DNA of 64,000 nucleotides, from positions 744,001 to 808,000 of the forward strand of contig NZ_CP039253.1 of assembly GCF_004795915.1 (NCBI RefSeq). The letters are read 5' to 3'. The position numbers and the translations under genes were made by a program. Positions 47,222 to 56,271 of the stretch are shown here, one piece after another. Positions within the stretch are counted from its first letter, which is position 1. Every line of letters starts with the position of its first letter. Origin of the DNA: Rhodococcus sp. PAMC28707 (lineage in GTDB: Bacteria; Actinomycetota; Actinomycetes; Mycobacteriales; Mycobacteriaceae). The notes under the pieces were generated by a model, which did not search any database, was not told where the DNA came from, and worked only from the letters and a program-made list of their open reading frames with translations.

Positions 47222-47266
47222 CGCCCAGGGGCGAACCCAACAACCGAGCACAGCCATGCTCGGTTG
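47217..47266 (+). promoter_or_regulatory. Tandem hairpins between riboswitch and leader ORF
   Basis: Two perfect stems: 47217-47225 with 47230-47238 (9 bp), overlapping the riboswitch 3' edge, and 47241-47250 with 47257-47266 (10 bp). No T-run follows, so an expression platform acting on translation or Rho is more likely than intrinsic termination. They lie directly before the ribosome site aggagg at 47277-47282. Confidence 0.65.
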
Positions 47267-47287
47267 CAAGCCCCTAGGAGGTTCACG

Positions 47288-47371
47288 ATGTGTTGTCGCT
47301 TCGATACGCCCCGCCCGGTTCGCTACGCCGAGCCCCAGCCGAATCGCACTCTTGAACCGAAAACGGAGTAG
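47288..47371 (+). CDS. Leader peptide ORF of the metY-metX mRNA (27 residues)
   Basis: ATG preceded at six bases by a perfect aggagg. Encodes 27 residues beginning Met-Cys-Cys-Arg and ending before a TAG nine bases short of the metY ATG. Its stop lies between the metY ribosome site (ggag at 47365-47368) and start, so ribosomes finishing the leader sit on the metY initiation region. Adjacent cysteine codons at positions 2-3 are typical of leader ORFs that read out cysteine supply in actinobacteria. Regulatory role is inferred from this arrangement. Confidence 0.6.
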   Translation: MCCRFDTPRPVRYAEPQPNRTLEPKTE

Positions 47372-47380
47372 TTACCCACC

Positions 47381-48718
47381 ATGAGCGAGAACACGCCCGA
47401 CGTCGTAGATGCCGCCGGCTCACCCATCGAAGATCCCGCCGCGTCGTGGAGCTTCGAAACCAAGCAAATCCACGTAGGCCAGAACGCTGACGGCGTTACA
47501 CGCGCACGCGCGCTACCGATCTACCAGACGACGTCGTACACCTTCGACAGCACCGACCACGCTGCCGCGCTCTTCGGACTGACCGAGCCCGGCAACATCT
47601 ACACCCGCATCATGAACCCGACGCAGGATGCCGTGGAGCAGCGCATCGCAGCGCTGGAGGGTGGCGTCGCGGCACTGCTCTTGGCCTCCGGACAAGCTGC
47701 CGAGACTCTTGCAATTCTGAACATCGCCGAAGCAGGCGATCACATAGTCTCCAGCCCGCGCTTGTACGGCGGGACGTACAACCTTTTTCATTACACGTTG
47801 CGGAAACTGGGTATCACCGTCAGCTTCGTCTCCGATCCGGACGATCTCGAGCAATGGCGCTCCGCGATCACGCCGAAGACGAAGGCGTTCTACGGCGAAA
47901 CGATCTCGAACCCGAAGAACGACATCTTCGACATTCCCGGAGTGTCGAAGATCGCGCACGAGAACGGCCTTCCACTCATCGTCGACAACACTGTCGCGAC
48001 GCCGTATCTCATCCAGCCGCTGAAGCACGGCGCCGACATCGTCGTCCATTCGGCCACCAAGTACCTCGGTGGCCACGGCACGGCTATCGCAGGCGTCATA
48101 GTCGACGGTGGCACATTCGACTGGACCCAAGGGCGCCACACCAACTTCACCACTCCCGACCCGAGCTATCACGGCGTGGTGTTTGCGGACCTCGGTGCAC
48201 CGGCCTTCGCCCTCAAGGCTCGGGTCCAACTGCTTCGCGACATCGGAGCCGCAGTCGCACCGTTCAACGCATTCTTGATCAGCCAGGGACTCGAGACGCT
48301 GAGCCTTCGGATGGAACGCCACGTCGAAAACGCTCAGAAGGTAGCAGCCTTCGTCGAGGCTCGTAGCGAGGTCGTGAGCGTCAATTACGCAGGCCTGAAG
48401 TCCTCCCCGTGGTTCGCACGTGGCCAGGAATTGGCACCGAAGGGGCAGGGCGCAATTGTCGCTTTCGAACTGAAGGGCGGCATCGACGCCGGCAAGAAGT
48501 TCGTCGACGCACTGAGCCTGCACAGCCATGTCGCTAACATCGGTGATGTGCGCTCACTCGTGATTCATCCCGCATCGACAACTCACTCGCAGTTGTCACC
48601 CGAGGAGCAGATCGCGGCGGGCGTCACTCCGGGACTGGTGCGCCTCGCGGTGGGCATCGAAGGGATCGACGACATCGTCGCTGATCTCGAGCGCGGATTC
48701 GCTGCGGCGGCGTCTTGA
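47381..48718 (+). CDS. metY: O-acetylhomoserine aminocarboxypropyltransferase (sulfhydrylase)
   Basis: 445 residues. PLP enzyme making homocysteine from O-acetylhomoserine and sulfide. Seen: [54 protein letters not shown] cofactor region ([15 protein letters not shown]) and the Schiff-base Lys in [16 protein letters not shown]. Matches Rv3340. Controlled by the SAM-IV riboswitch and leader ORF upstream; overlaps metX by TTGA. Confidence 0.95.
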   Translation: MSENTPDVVDAAGSPIEDPAASWSFETKQIHVGQNADGVTRARALPIYQTTSYTFDSTDHAAALFGLTEPGNIYTRIMNPTQDAVEQRIAALEGGVAALLLASGQAAETLAILNIAEAGDHIVSSPRLYGGTYNLFHYTLRKLGITVSFVSDPDDLEQWRSAITPKTKAFYGETISNPKNDIFDIPGVSKIAHENGLPLIVDNTVATPYLIQPLKHGADIVVHSATKYLGGHGTAIAGVIVDGGTFDWTQGRHTNFTTPDPSYHGVVFADLGAPAFALKARVQLLRDIGAAVAPFNAFLISQGLETLSLRMERHVENAQKVAAFVEARSEVVSVNYAGLKSSPWFARGQELAPKGQGAIVAFELKGGIDAGKKFVDALSLHSHVANIGDVRSLVIHPASTTHSQLSPEEQIAAGVTPGLVRLAVGIEGIDDIVADLERGFAAAAS

Positions 48719-49869
48719 CCATCGGCTCAGTGCACGACGTCCGTTCGGCCGCAGGTTTTCCTGCGCCGGACGGACGGCTCGGCTACATCGACATCGGTCG
48801 GCTGGACCTCGAGAACGGCGCGTCACTGCCACAGGTGACCATCGCCGTTCAACGCTGGGGTGAGCTGTCCCCGAATCGCGACAACGTGGTGCTCGTCGAG
48901 CATGCATTGACCGGGGACTCGCATGTGTCCGGACCTGCCGGAGGTGCTCATGCCTTGCCCGGGTGGTGGAACGGGATGGTCGGACCCGGTGCTCCGATCG
49001 ACACGGACGAGTGGTGTGTCATCGCCTCCAACGTGCTCGGTGGTTGCGGTGGGACAACCGGACCGTCTTCGCTGAATTCGAGCGGAGTCCCGTACGGCAG
49101 TGCCTTTCCGGAGATCTCGATCCGCGACCAAGTGTCCGCGGAGATAGCTCTCGCCGATGTACTCGGCATCGAAAGGTGCGCAGCCGTGGTCGGCGGCTCG
49201 ATGGGAGGCATGCGCACCCTCGAGTGGATAGTCGGATACCCGGACCGCGTCGCGTCAGCTCTGGTGCTCGCGGTCGGAGGTCGCGCAACTGCCGACCAAA
49301 TCGGTACGCAGACAACTCAGATCGAGGCGATCAAGTCCGATCCTGACTGGCAGGGCGGCAACTATCACGGAACCGGCCGGGCCCCACGGGTCGGACTGGG
49401 CATAGCGCGCCGGATCGCACACTTGACCTACCGAACCGAGAGCGAGCTCGACCTGAGATTCGCCAACTCCGGCCAAGGTGAAGAAGATCCGTGGCAGGGC
49501 GGACGGTACTCGGTCGAAAGCTACCTACAGCACCAAGCGAGCAAGCTGGTCGACCGTTTCGACGCGAGTACCTACGTATTGTTGACCGAAGCCATGAACC
49601 GGCACGACATCGGACGTGGGCGTGGCGGATTCGACGCGGCCTTGGCCATGGCAACCGTCCCGACGATCGTCGGCGGCGTCGACTCCGATCGACTCTATCC
49701 GTTGCGGCTACAGAAGGAACTCGCTCGCGGCCTCCCGGAATGCCGCGGCCTCGAGGTCATTCAGTCACGTGATGGCCACGACGGATTTCTGACCGAAGCC
49801 AGCGCAGTATCCGCACTGCTCGGCGAGACGATGAAGCATGCGCGCGTGTCGACGGGTCGCACCAGCTGA
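48715..49869 (+). CDS. metX: Homoserine O-acetyltransferase
   Basis: 384 residues, TTG start overlapping the metY stop. Acetylates homoserine with acetyl-CoA, providing the substrate of MetY. Alpha/beta hydrolase: nucleophile Ser in [14 protein letters not shown], Asp in the [10 protein letters not shown] region and His in [10 protein letters not shown]. The usual [14 protein letters not shown] loop is present. Ends within a 28-base palindrome shared with the opposing gene. Confidence 0.95.
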   Translation: MTIGSVHDVRSAAGFPAPDGRLGYIDIGRLDLENGASLPQVTIAVQRWGELSPNRDNVVLVEHALTGDSHVSGPAGGAHALPGWWNGMVGPGAPIDTDEWCVIASNVLGGCGGTTGPSSLNSSGVPYGSAFPEISIRDQVSAEIALADVLGIERCAAVVGGSMGGMRTLEWIVGYPDRVASALVLAVGGRATADQIGTQTTQIEAIKSDPDWQGGNYHGTGRAPRVGLGIARRIAHLTYRTESELDLRFANSGQGEEDPWQGGRYSVESYLQHQASKLVDRFDASTYVLLTEAMNRHDIGRGRGGFDAALAMATVPTIVGGVDSDRLYPLRLQKELARGLPECRGLEVIQSRDGHDGFLTEASAVSALLGETMKHARVSTGRTS

Positions 49870-49893
49870 GTATTCGACCGGTCGAATACTCAG
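49866..49893. terminator. 28-base perfect palindrome spanning both convergent stop codons
   Basis: ctgagtattcgacc followed directly by its reverse complement. It contains the metX TGA (49867-49869) on one strand and the DUF3017 stop (49890-49892) on the other. Probably a bidirectional terminator, though without T-runs. Confidence 0.65.
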
Positions 49894-50165
49894 TCGGTGC
49901 CGAGCGGATCGATCGACGCCGACAGCAACACGATCGCTCCCCCGACCAGCGCCATAGCCGAGACGTCGAAGGTCCTGCTTCGGACCTGCAGTAGGCCGAC
50001 GCGATTCTCCGGCAAGCACAACCGGAAGCCTGCGGCCGCTATCATCGCCACACCTAATACGAAGGCACCTCGGCGCCACCGATCCGCAAGAACGAGAACG
50101 AGCGCCGCCGCAATGATCACGAGCACGATGACGAACGGCAGGTTCTTGCGAATCTGGGACCACAT
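49890..50165 (-). CDS. DUF3017 small membrane protein
   Basis: 91 residues with three hydrophobic helices (about 10-28, 34-47 and 69-84) and basic connecting residues. Actinobacterial family of unknown function, almost always downstream of folD. Starts six bases after the folD stop, so co-transcribed. Confidence 0.8.
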   Translation of the reverse strand: MWSQIRKNLPFVIVLVIIAAALVLVLADRWRRGAFVLGVAMIAAAGFRLCLPENRVGLLQVRSRTFDVSAMALVGGAIVLLSASIDPLGTD

Positions 50166-50171
50166 CGAAGG

Positions 50172-51041
50172 TCAGACCGCTTCTGTGGTGGTTGCGAGAG
50201 CCTGCTCGGCCCGCTCGACCACGTTCGAAAGTAGGAACGCTCTCGTCAACGGCCCGACTCCACCCGGGTTGGGTGAGAGAAAACCGGCGACTTCGGCCAC
50301 CTCGGGCGCAACGTCCCCGCGCAGTCCCTCATCCGTTCGAGTAACCCCGACGTCGAGCACTGCGGCACCGGGCTTGATCATGTCCGCGGTGACGATCCCG
50401 GGAACACCCGCGGCCGCAATGACGATGTCGGCGCGGCGAACCTCCGCGGCCAAGTCTTTGGTCCCGGTGTGGCACAGGGTGACGGTGGAGTTCTCGCTCT
50501 TGCGAGTGAGCAGCAGACCGATAGGACGGCCAACCGTCACCCCTCGACCGATGACGACAGCATGGGCCCCGTCGAGCGCGACGTCGTAGCGTCGGAGGAG
50601 GTGGACGATCCCACGTGGGGTGCAAGGCAACGCCGCTTGCTTGCCGAGGACGAGTCGGCCGAGGTTGATCGGGTGCAGTCCATCGGCGTCCTTGGATGGA
50701 TCGATTCGTTCGAGCGCAGCGTTCTCGTCGAGATGCTTCGGAAGTGGAAGCTGCACGATGTAACCGGTGCACTCGGGATTGGCATTGAGCTCGTCGATCA
50801 CGGCGTCGAGCTCCGCCTGTGAGATGTCTGCAGGCAGATCACGTCGAATCGAGGTGATACCGACCTTGGCGCAGTCGTTGTGTTTGCCGCGGACGTACGC
50901 CGCCGAGCCGGGGTCATCGCCCACCAGCACCGTGCCGAGTCCGGGAACGATCCCGTGTTCTCGTAGCTTTGTCACTCGCTGAGTGAGATCGACGAAGATC
51001 TCGTCTCGAGTTGCTTTGCCGTCCAGAATCTTCGCAGTCAC
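50172..51041 (-). CDS. folD: Methylenetetrahydrofolate dehydrogenase/cyclohydrolase
   Basis: 289 residues, GTG start. Bifunctional enzyme of one-carbon metabolism, converting methylene-THF to formyl-THF with NADP. Seen: [14 protein letters not shown] with catalytic Lys region, [21 protein letters not shown], and the Rossmann segment [15 protein letters not shown]. Matches Rv3356c. Followed by DUF3017. Confidence 0.95.
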   Translation of the reverse strand: MTAKILDGKATRDEIFVDLTQRVTKLREHGIVPGLGTVLVGDDPGSAAYVRGKHNDCAKVGITSIRRDLPADISQAELDAVIDELNANPECTGYIVQLPLPKHLDENAALERIDPSKDADGLHPINLGRLVLGKQAALPCTPRGIVHLLRRYDVALDGAHAVVIGRGVTVGRPIGLLLTRKSENSTVTLCHTGTKDLAAEVRRADIVIAAAGVPGIVTADMIKPGAAVLDVGVTRTDEGLRGDVAPEVAEVAGFLSPNPGGVGPLTRAFLLSNVVERAEQALATTTEAV

Positions 51042-51095
51042 GATTGCTATTGTTCCAGGTGCCGGCAGGTGGAGCGGACGCCGGTCCGCAAGTAG

Positions 51096-51704
51096 TCAGC
51101 CCTCGACCGAAAGCCCGTGCGCCTGGGCGTAGGCGACCGCCTGTGTCAACTCGATCCGGGCACCGGTCACCGTCGCAGACATCCAGAGGTGTGCGTCGAT
51201 CCGGGCCCCGCGAAGATCGGCTTCTTGCATCTTGGCGCCTACGGTTCTTGCGCCGCTGAGATCCACCGAACGCAATATCGCCTTGCGCAGGTCGGTGTTC
51301 ACCAAGTTCGCCTCGACCATGCGGCAGTCGGTCAAGTCCATCCCGCGCATGTCAGCTCCCCCCATTCCTACCAACGTGAAGTCGACCTCGTCGAAAGTCG
51401 ACGGGCGCATCCGACAATCGACGAACGTCGAGCCGATCATGGTCGAGTGACGGAAGACGCTGTGTTGCAGGTTGGTCCGCGCGAAGGTGCAGGAGCGAAA
51501 AGCCGCGTTGACATGGACCGATTCGGTCAGATCCGTGCCGGTGAAGTCACATTCCGTGAAGACCACCGCGGTGGTCTTCACGCCGCTCAGGTCGGCGTCT
51601 CGAAAGTTGCACGCCACGTACTCACGGTCGTCCCATTGCTGTTGGTCGAGTCTCGCGTCGGAGTAGTCCTCGCCGATAATCTGTTTCTCGTGCACCTCTG
51701 CCAT
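51096..51704 (-). CDS. mfpA: MfpA-type pentapeptide repeat protein
   Basis: 202 residues from the ATG at 51704. About 30 tandem pentapeptide units centred on Leu/Phe form the right-handed beta-helix that mimics B-DNA; in mycobacteria MfpA binds DNA gyrase and lowers fluoroquinolone susceptibility. Seen: DLSGVKTTAVVFTECDF, AAFRSCTFARTNL, GMGGADMRGMDLTDCR and the terminal QAVAYAQAHGL that closes the dimer in the family. Sequence runs parallel to Rv3361c. The conservon genes that accompany it in mycobacteria are absent. A small hairpin (51074-51089) lies after its stop. Confidence 0.88.
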   Translation of the reverse strand: MAEVHEKQIIGEDYSDARLDQQQWDDREYVACNFRDADLSGVKTTAVVFTECDFTGTDLTESVHVNAAFRSCTFARTNLQHSVFRHSTMIGSTFVDCRMRPSTFDEVDFTLVGMGGADMRGMDLTDCRMVEANLVNTDLRKAILRSVDLSGARTVGAKMQEADLRGARIDAHLWMSATVTGARIELTQAVAYAQAHGLSVEG

Positions 51705-51738
51705 TGTTCCCGGTACCGCTGATGGCAGAGTAAGCCGG

Positions 51739-52203
51739 GTGTTTCGCCTCATGTTCTTTCAGCCGCGTATCCCTCAGAACACCGGGAACGCGATCCGACT
51801 CGTCGCCGGCACCGGATGTGAACTGCACCTGGTCGGTCCGCTGGGCTTCGACATGTCCGAGCCCAAACTCAAGCGCGCCGGACTGGACTACCACGATCTG
51901 GCCTCGGTGACCGTCCACGAGAACCTGCATGCCGCCTGGGAGGCATTGGCGCCGGAACGGGTGTTCGCCTATACCGCGCATGCGAGCAAGTTTCACGCGG
52001 CCGTGTCGTACCTACCGGGTGATGTGTTGCTGTTCGGTCCCGAACCGACCGGTCTTCCCGAGGAAGTGCTCGGCGATCCGCTGGTCACCGAACAGTTGCG
52101 TATTCCGATGATCGAGGGTCGACGATCGCTCAACCTTGCCAACGCGGCAGCTGTCGTCATGTACGAGGCATGGCGCCAACACGGATTCGCCGGGAGCGTG
52201 TGA
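51739..52203 (+). CDS. trmL: TrmL/SpoU-type tRNA (cytidine/uridine-2'-O-)-methyltransferase
   Basis: 154 residues, GTG start. SPOUT knotted methyltransferase modifying the wobble base of certain leucine tRNAs in the family. Seen: N-terminal PRIPQNTGNAIRLVA, LFGPEPTGLPEEVL and the C-terminal SAM-knot SLNLANAAAVVMYEAWRQ. Counterpart of Rv3366. Starts 34 bases from the divergent mfpA, and its stop lies three bases from the opposing lipoprotein gene. Confidence 0.92.
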   Translation: MFRLMFFQPRIPQNTGNAIRLVAGTGCELHLVGPLGFDMSEPKLKRAGLDYHDLASVTVHENLHAAWEALAPERVFAYTAHASKFHAAVSYLPGDVLLFGPEPTGLPEEVLGDPLVTEQLRIPMIEGRRSLNLANAAAVVMYEAWRQHGFAGSV

Positions 52204-52206
52204 CGG

Positions 52207-52659
52207 TCACGTCGGTTCTGCGTCTTCGACATCATTCCCCTGACTCGACCCTCTGGTTCGACCCTCTCGGTGGTGCCGCGGCAAACGATCCTGACGATGA
52301 CGTAGACGATCGGAGCACTCACTGTGAGAGTTCCCAAGCACGTAAATGGCCCCGCTGAGGGCCACCAGCGAGTCTCTCCCGGTGTCGACAAGCGAATTCC
52401 ATCCAGCGACGATTCCGTCCCAGAAGTTGTTCGGCCACGGTGAGGGTGCGAGGTCCTCGGTACTGAATTGGACCGTGACAGTGGACAAATCCATTGCTCC
52501 AGAGGCCGTGAACGTCGAATCCGACGCCGGAACCTGCCCTTCCCCACTGCTCCCACTGCACCCGGCGAGGGGAACGAACAACCCGACCAAAGCGACGAGC
52601 AGAGTGCGCTTCGTCGAAGGATCGTAAGGCAACTCCCCGACAGCGAACGAGGCCCGCAA
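52207..52659 (-). pseudogene. Probable lipoprotein gene, shortened and frameshifted
   Basis: 150 residues as read. Signal with lipobox PLAGC (Cys34) then a short Ser/Thr-rich region and STVTVQF, followed by a Trp-rich segment NNFWDGIVAGWNSL. After GAIYVLG the frame turns into an Arg-rich tail, whereas dropping one G of the run at 52333-52335 gives a hydrophobic TLTVSAPIVYVIVRIV helix. The pieces resemble the two ends of DUF4349-type lipoproteins without the central domain. Hence likely a remnant, but a short genuine lipoprotein cannot be excluded. Confidence 0.45.
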
Positions 52660-52770
52660 AGGCGTGCCGAATTGTTACACGGTGTAGGGATAATTCACTG
52701 ATGACCGCAGGCCAGAACCGGGGTACGGTGTGCCGCACCGACCCATTTCGTTTCCTTGAAGGAGCCCCTG

Positions 52771-53328
52771 TTGTTCTCCGCTTTTTCTTCGCTCGTCCGC
52801 TCGGCATCGTTCACCTCGACATCACAGGGCCTTTCACGGTCGGCTAGTCGATTGTCCCGTACCGCAGCAGTTCTCGCGGTTTCCAGCGGCTTCGTCGCTG
52901 CCGGATTCGCCGGAGCCGGCGTCGCAAATGCAGCTCCGGTGACGTGCGTATCTCCACCGTCGGCCAATCAAATCCTCGTCGACGGAACCGCGAGCTGTGG
53001 GGCAACGGCCGCGGAAGGATCGCGTTCGACCGCCACGGCAGCAGATAGTGGAACGGCCGTCAGTGTCGCCGAAACCGGTGGCACCTCGAACACCTACGCG
53101 ACGGGATTCGGAACGGCCCTCGGCGCGTCACGCGCGGGCGGCACATCTTACGCGGGCGCAATCGGCGGCGGCATCGCACATTCCTGGGCAGACGCAGGTT
53201 CGACCACCATCGCGATCGCCGGTTGGGGTTCCGGCGCAACCGCCGAAGCTGCAGGCGTCGACTGCGTCGGGCCACTGTCTCTCGCGTTGAACCTCGCCTC
53301 GGGACAGTTCTGCATCCTCGGAAGTTGA
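52771..53328 (+). CDS. Secreted low-complexity protein (DUF6764-like)
   Basis: 185 residues from the TTG at 52771, six bases after aaggag. Long basic N-terminal region then a hydrophobic signal (about 31-56) ending VANA-AP. The mature part is Ala/Gly/Ser/Thr-rich with loosely repeated units (TAVSVAETGG, GTALGASRAGG, GGGIAHSWADAG, GWGSGATAEAAG) between cysteines at the two ends. The pattern suggests a beta-solenoid or surface protein. Family name is tentative. Followed at once by a terminator hairpin. Confidence 0.65.
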   Translation: MFSAFSSLVRSASFTSTSQGLSRSASRLSRTAAVLAVSSGFVAAGFAGAGVANAAPVTCVSPPSANQILVDGTASCGATAAEGSRSTATAADSGTAVSVAETGGTSNTYATGFGTALGASRAGGTSYAGAIGGGIAHSWADAGSTTIAIAGWGSGATAEAAGVDCVGPLSLALNLASGQFCILGS

Positions 53329-53335
53329 CCCTTGG

Positions 53336-53363
53336 CGCGCCTCGTGTACACGCACGAGGCGCG
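53336..53363 (+). terminator. Terminator hairpin after the secreted-protein gene
   Basis: Eleven-base GC-rich arms (53336-53346 and 53353-53363) with a six-base loop, seven bases after the stop. No T-run, as is common in actinobacteria. Confidence 0.65.
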
Positions 53364-53450
53364 TTCGGGCCGACCCAATCTACGACGAAAGGTAGTAACT
53401 CCTTCTCCAGCGGTTTATGATTATTGTCACTTCCATCGTCAGGAGGATCA

Positions 53451-55229
53451 GTGACCGCTGTAGAGCCCAGACCTACCCCCACTGTGGAAGCGGTGCGGCC
53501 TTTCCCACCTCGAATGGGACCGAAAGGTTCGTTCATTCACAAGGCGGTGACGACGACAGATCCCAAGGTGTTGGGGATCATGTACATCGCGACTTCCATC
53601 TCGTTCTTCCTCATCGGCGGCTTGATGGCGTTGCTCATTCGCGCCGAGCTGGCGTTACCGGGCTTGCAGTTTCTCTCGACGGAGCAGTACAACCAGCTGT
53701 TCACCATGCACGGCACGATCATGCTGTTGCTGTACGCGACGCCGATCGTGTTCGGCTTCGCCAACTACATCCTGCCGCTGCAGATCGGTGCGCCGGACGT
53801 GGCGTTCCCGCGGTTGAACGCATTCTCGTATTGGCTCTACCTGTTCGGCGCAATAGTCGCTACCTCCGGTTTCGTCACCCCCGGTGGTGCAGCGGACTTC
53901 GGTTGGACCGCGTACACCCCGCTCTCCAGCGCGGTGTACTCACCAGGTGTCGGTGCAGACCTGTGGATCATGGGTCTCGCGATTGCCGGTCTCGGCACCA
54001 TTCTCGGCGCGGTCAACATGATCACGACGGTCATCTGCTTGCGAGCACCTGGTATGACGATGTTCCGGATGCCCATTTTCACGTGGAACATCCTGGTCAC
54101 CAGCATCCTGATTCTTCTTGCTTTCCCGCTGTTGACGGCCGCGCTGTTGGGGGTGGCGGCCGATCGACATCTCGGTGCGCATCTGTTCGATCCGGCGACC
54201 GGTGGAGTGTTGTTGTGGCAGCACTTGTTCTGGTTCTTCGGCCACCCCGAGGTGTACATCATCGCGTTGCCGTTCTTCGGGATCGTGTCCGAGGTGTTCC
54301 CGGTCTTCTCCCGTAAGCCGATGTTCGGATACACCACCTTGATCTACGCAACGATCGCCATCGGTGCCCTCTCGGTGGCGGTGTGGGCCCACCACATGTA
54401 CGCCACAGGTGCGGTGCTGTTGCCGTTCTTCTCCTTCATGACCTTCCTGATCGCGATACCCACCGGTGTGAAGATCTTCAACTGGATCGGCACGATGTGG
54501 CGAGGTCAGGTCACACTGGAAACCCCGATGCTCTTCGCCATCGGCTTCTTGATCACCTTCCTCTTCGGCGGCCTCTCCGGTGTCCTGCTCGCCAGCCCGC
54601 CGATCGACTTCCACGTCACCGACACCTATTTCCTGGTGGCGCACTTCCACTACGTGGTCTTCGGCACGGTGGTTTTCGCGACGTTCTCCGGCATCTACTT
54701 CTGGTTCCCGAAGATGACGGGTCGGATGATGGACGAGAGGTTGGGCAAGTGGCACTTCTGGCTCACGTTCCTCGGCTTCCACGGCACCTTCCTGGTCCAG
54801 CACTGGCTCGGCGCCGAGGGCATGCCGCGTCGTTACGCCGACTATCTCTCTTCCGATGGATTCACCACGCTGAACATCATCTCCACCATCAGCGCGTTCG
54901 TACTCGGCGCTTCGACACTGCCGTTCGTGTGGAACGTCTTCAAGTCCTATCGCTACGGCGAGGTCGTCACTGTGGACGACCCATGGGGCTACGGCAACTC
55001 GCTGGAATGGGCCACATCATGCCCACCGCCGCGGCACAACTTCACGGAACTTCCGCGAATCCGTTCCGAGCGTCCGGCGTTCGAACTCCACTACCCCCAC
55101 ATGGTGGAGCGCATGCGCGCCGAGGCTCATGTCGGCCCGGGCAGTCATGGCGATCAGACCACCGAAGTTCTCGAAAAGGCCCGCCGCGCACCTATCGCAA
55201 CGGGCGAGGACGAGCACTCGGGGGACTGA
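53451..55229 (+). CDS. ctaD: Cytochrome c oxidase subunit I (aa3 type)
   Basis: 592 residues from the GTG at 53451, four bases after aggagg. Twelve-helix catalytic subunit reducing oxygen to water and pumping protons. Seen: [11 protein letters not shown] with low-spin heme His, [14 protein letters not shown] with CuB His cross-linked Tyr, WAHHMYATG with the two CuB histidines, the K/D-channel TGVKIFNW, and HFHYVVFG with the two heme histidines. Long soluble C-terminus, as in Corynebacteriales. Stands alone, as in mycobacteria, where the other subunits are elsewhere. Confidence 0.96.
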   Translation: MTAVEPRPTPTVEAVRPFPPRMGPKGSFIHKAVTTTDPKVLGIMYIATSISFFLIGGLMALLIRAELALPGLQFLSTEQYNQLFTMHGTIMLLLYATPIVFGFANYILPLQIGAPDVAFPRLNAFSYWLYLFGAIVATSGFVTPGGAADFGWTAYTPLSSAVYSPGVGADLWIMGLAIAGLGTILGAVNMITTVICLRAPGMTMFRMPIFTWNILVTSILILLAFPLLTAALLGVAADRHLGAHLFDPATGGVLLWQHLFWFFGHPEVYIIALPFFGIVSEVFPVFSRKPMFGYTTLIYATIAIGALSVAVWAHHMYATGAVLLPFFSFMTFLIAIPTGVKIFNWIGTMWRGQVTLETPMLFAIGFLITFLFGGLSGVLLASPPIDFHVTDTYFLVAHFHYVVFGTVVFATFSGIYFWFPKMTGRMMDERLGKWHFWLTFLGFHGTFLVQHWLGAEGMPRRYADYLSSDGFTTLNIISTISAFVLGASTLPFVWNVFKSYRYGEVVTVDDPWGYGNSLEWATSCPPPRHNFTELPRIRSERPAFELHYPHMVERMRAEAHVGPGSHGDQTTEVLEKARRAPIATGEDEHSGD

Positions 55230-55323
55230 CCTCCGAGGAGAGTTGCTCTCAGACAGTTCTCAGCACTGGAAGTAATACTTCAGCGATGTCGAATTCACTG
55301 CCTACGGCATCGTCTGTTCGGCG

Positions 55324-56271
55324 ATGGCGCTTCGGGGTCGGCAATTGAATTTCTCGCTCCACAGCCGGATCCGGGTTCTCATCATCAGTCTGGCAGCACT
55401 CGCGGTTGCCGTGAGCGCACTGGCCATCTACCTGGTCACCGAACAAGCATTGCGCTCCCAGGTGGCCGATCGAGTGTCTCGAAATGCCGACGCGCTCATC
55501 GCAAGTGCCACGTCCGGAGTTCCCTCGACCTTCTTCGGGTTCGGAGTCGGCACGACCGACGGGCCAGCGATCAAAGTTGCGTTGGTGACCTCGGACGGCG
55601 AACTCGTGACCTTCACCGCAGAATCTCGGCCGTTCACCAACACCGACGGCACTCTCGATGCCGCCGAAGAGTCGGTCGCAACCGGCTCGACCGACCAATC
55701 GCTCCGCGAGGTGCGCGGGTACATGCTGTCGGCCAAGAGGACCGTATCGGGCGAAACGGTCATGGTGGCAGAGTCGTTACAGTCCAATGCGCCGTTACTC
55801 GGCAAGTTGACGCTTGCGCTTGTCGCGATCGGGACCCTTCTCATCGTCTTGGCCGGGATCGCCGGAACAGCAGTAGCTCGGACCGGACTGCGTCCGGTCA
55901 AACGCTTGCGCAACGCCACCGAACGGGTAGCTCGCACCGGTGATTTGCAACCGATCGCCGTTACCGGTGACGACGAGCTTGCATCACTGGCGACGAGCTT
56001 CAACGACATGCTGGCTGCCCTTGCCCAATCCGGTGCGCGCCAAAACCGTCTGATTACCGACGCGGCAGAGGAACTGATGGGCCCGTTGCATACGCTTCGG
56101 GGAAAGATCGATGTCCTGATGGCCCTCGACGGACACGATGGACCGGCCCTGTCCCCTGCCGAGCAGGATGAGTTGCGTACCGGAGTCATGTCGGACATGG
56201 ACGTCATCATCCGATTGGTACACGACCTGGTGGATCAGGCGCGCGACATCCCCGAGTCAGCGAGCGCGTGA
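55324..56271 (+). CDS. HAMP-domain sensor-kinase-like protein lacking phospho-His and catalytic domain
   Basis: 315 residues. Two transmembrane helices (about 18-40 and 160-184) enclose an extracellular domain of some 120 residues, followed by HAMP (about 185-236) and a dimerisation-type helix pair (240-305). The layout and DAAEELMGPLHTLR motif follow MprB-type kinases, but the phospho-accepting His is Glu249 and the protein stops before any N- or G-box. No response regulator is adjacent. The 3' end overlaps the opposing phosphatase gene by 15 bases. Either a decayed kinase or a signalling partner without catalytic activity. Confidence 0.75.
   Translation: MALRGRQLNFSLHSRIRVLIISLAALAVAVSALAIYLVTEQALRSQVADRVSRNADALIASATSGVPSTFFGFGVGTTDGPAIKVALVTSDGELVTFTAESRPFTNTDGTLDAAEESVATGSTDQSLREVRGYMLSAKRTVSGETVMVAESLQSNAPLLGKLTLALVAIGTLLIVLAGIAGTAVARTGLRPVKRLRNATERVARTGDLQPIAVTGDDELASLATSFNDMLAALAQSGARQNRLITDAAEELMGPLHTLRGKIDVLMALDGHDGPALSPAEQDELRTGVMSDMDVIIRLVHDLVDQARDIPESASA

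Noticed and set aside
47051-47287. Coding frame extending upstream of the metY leader ORF
   Set aside because: This stretch is the SAM-IV riboswitch RNA; only the part from 47288, with its own ribosome site, is credible as coding.
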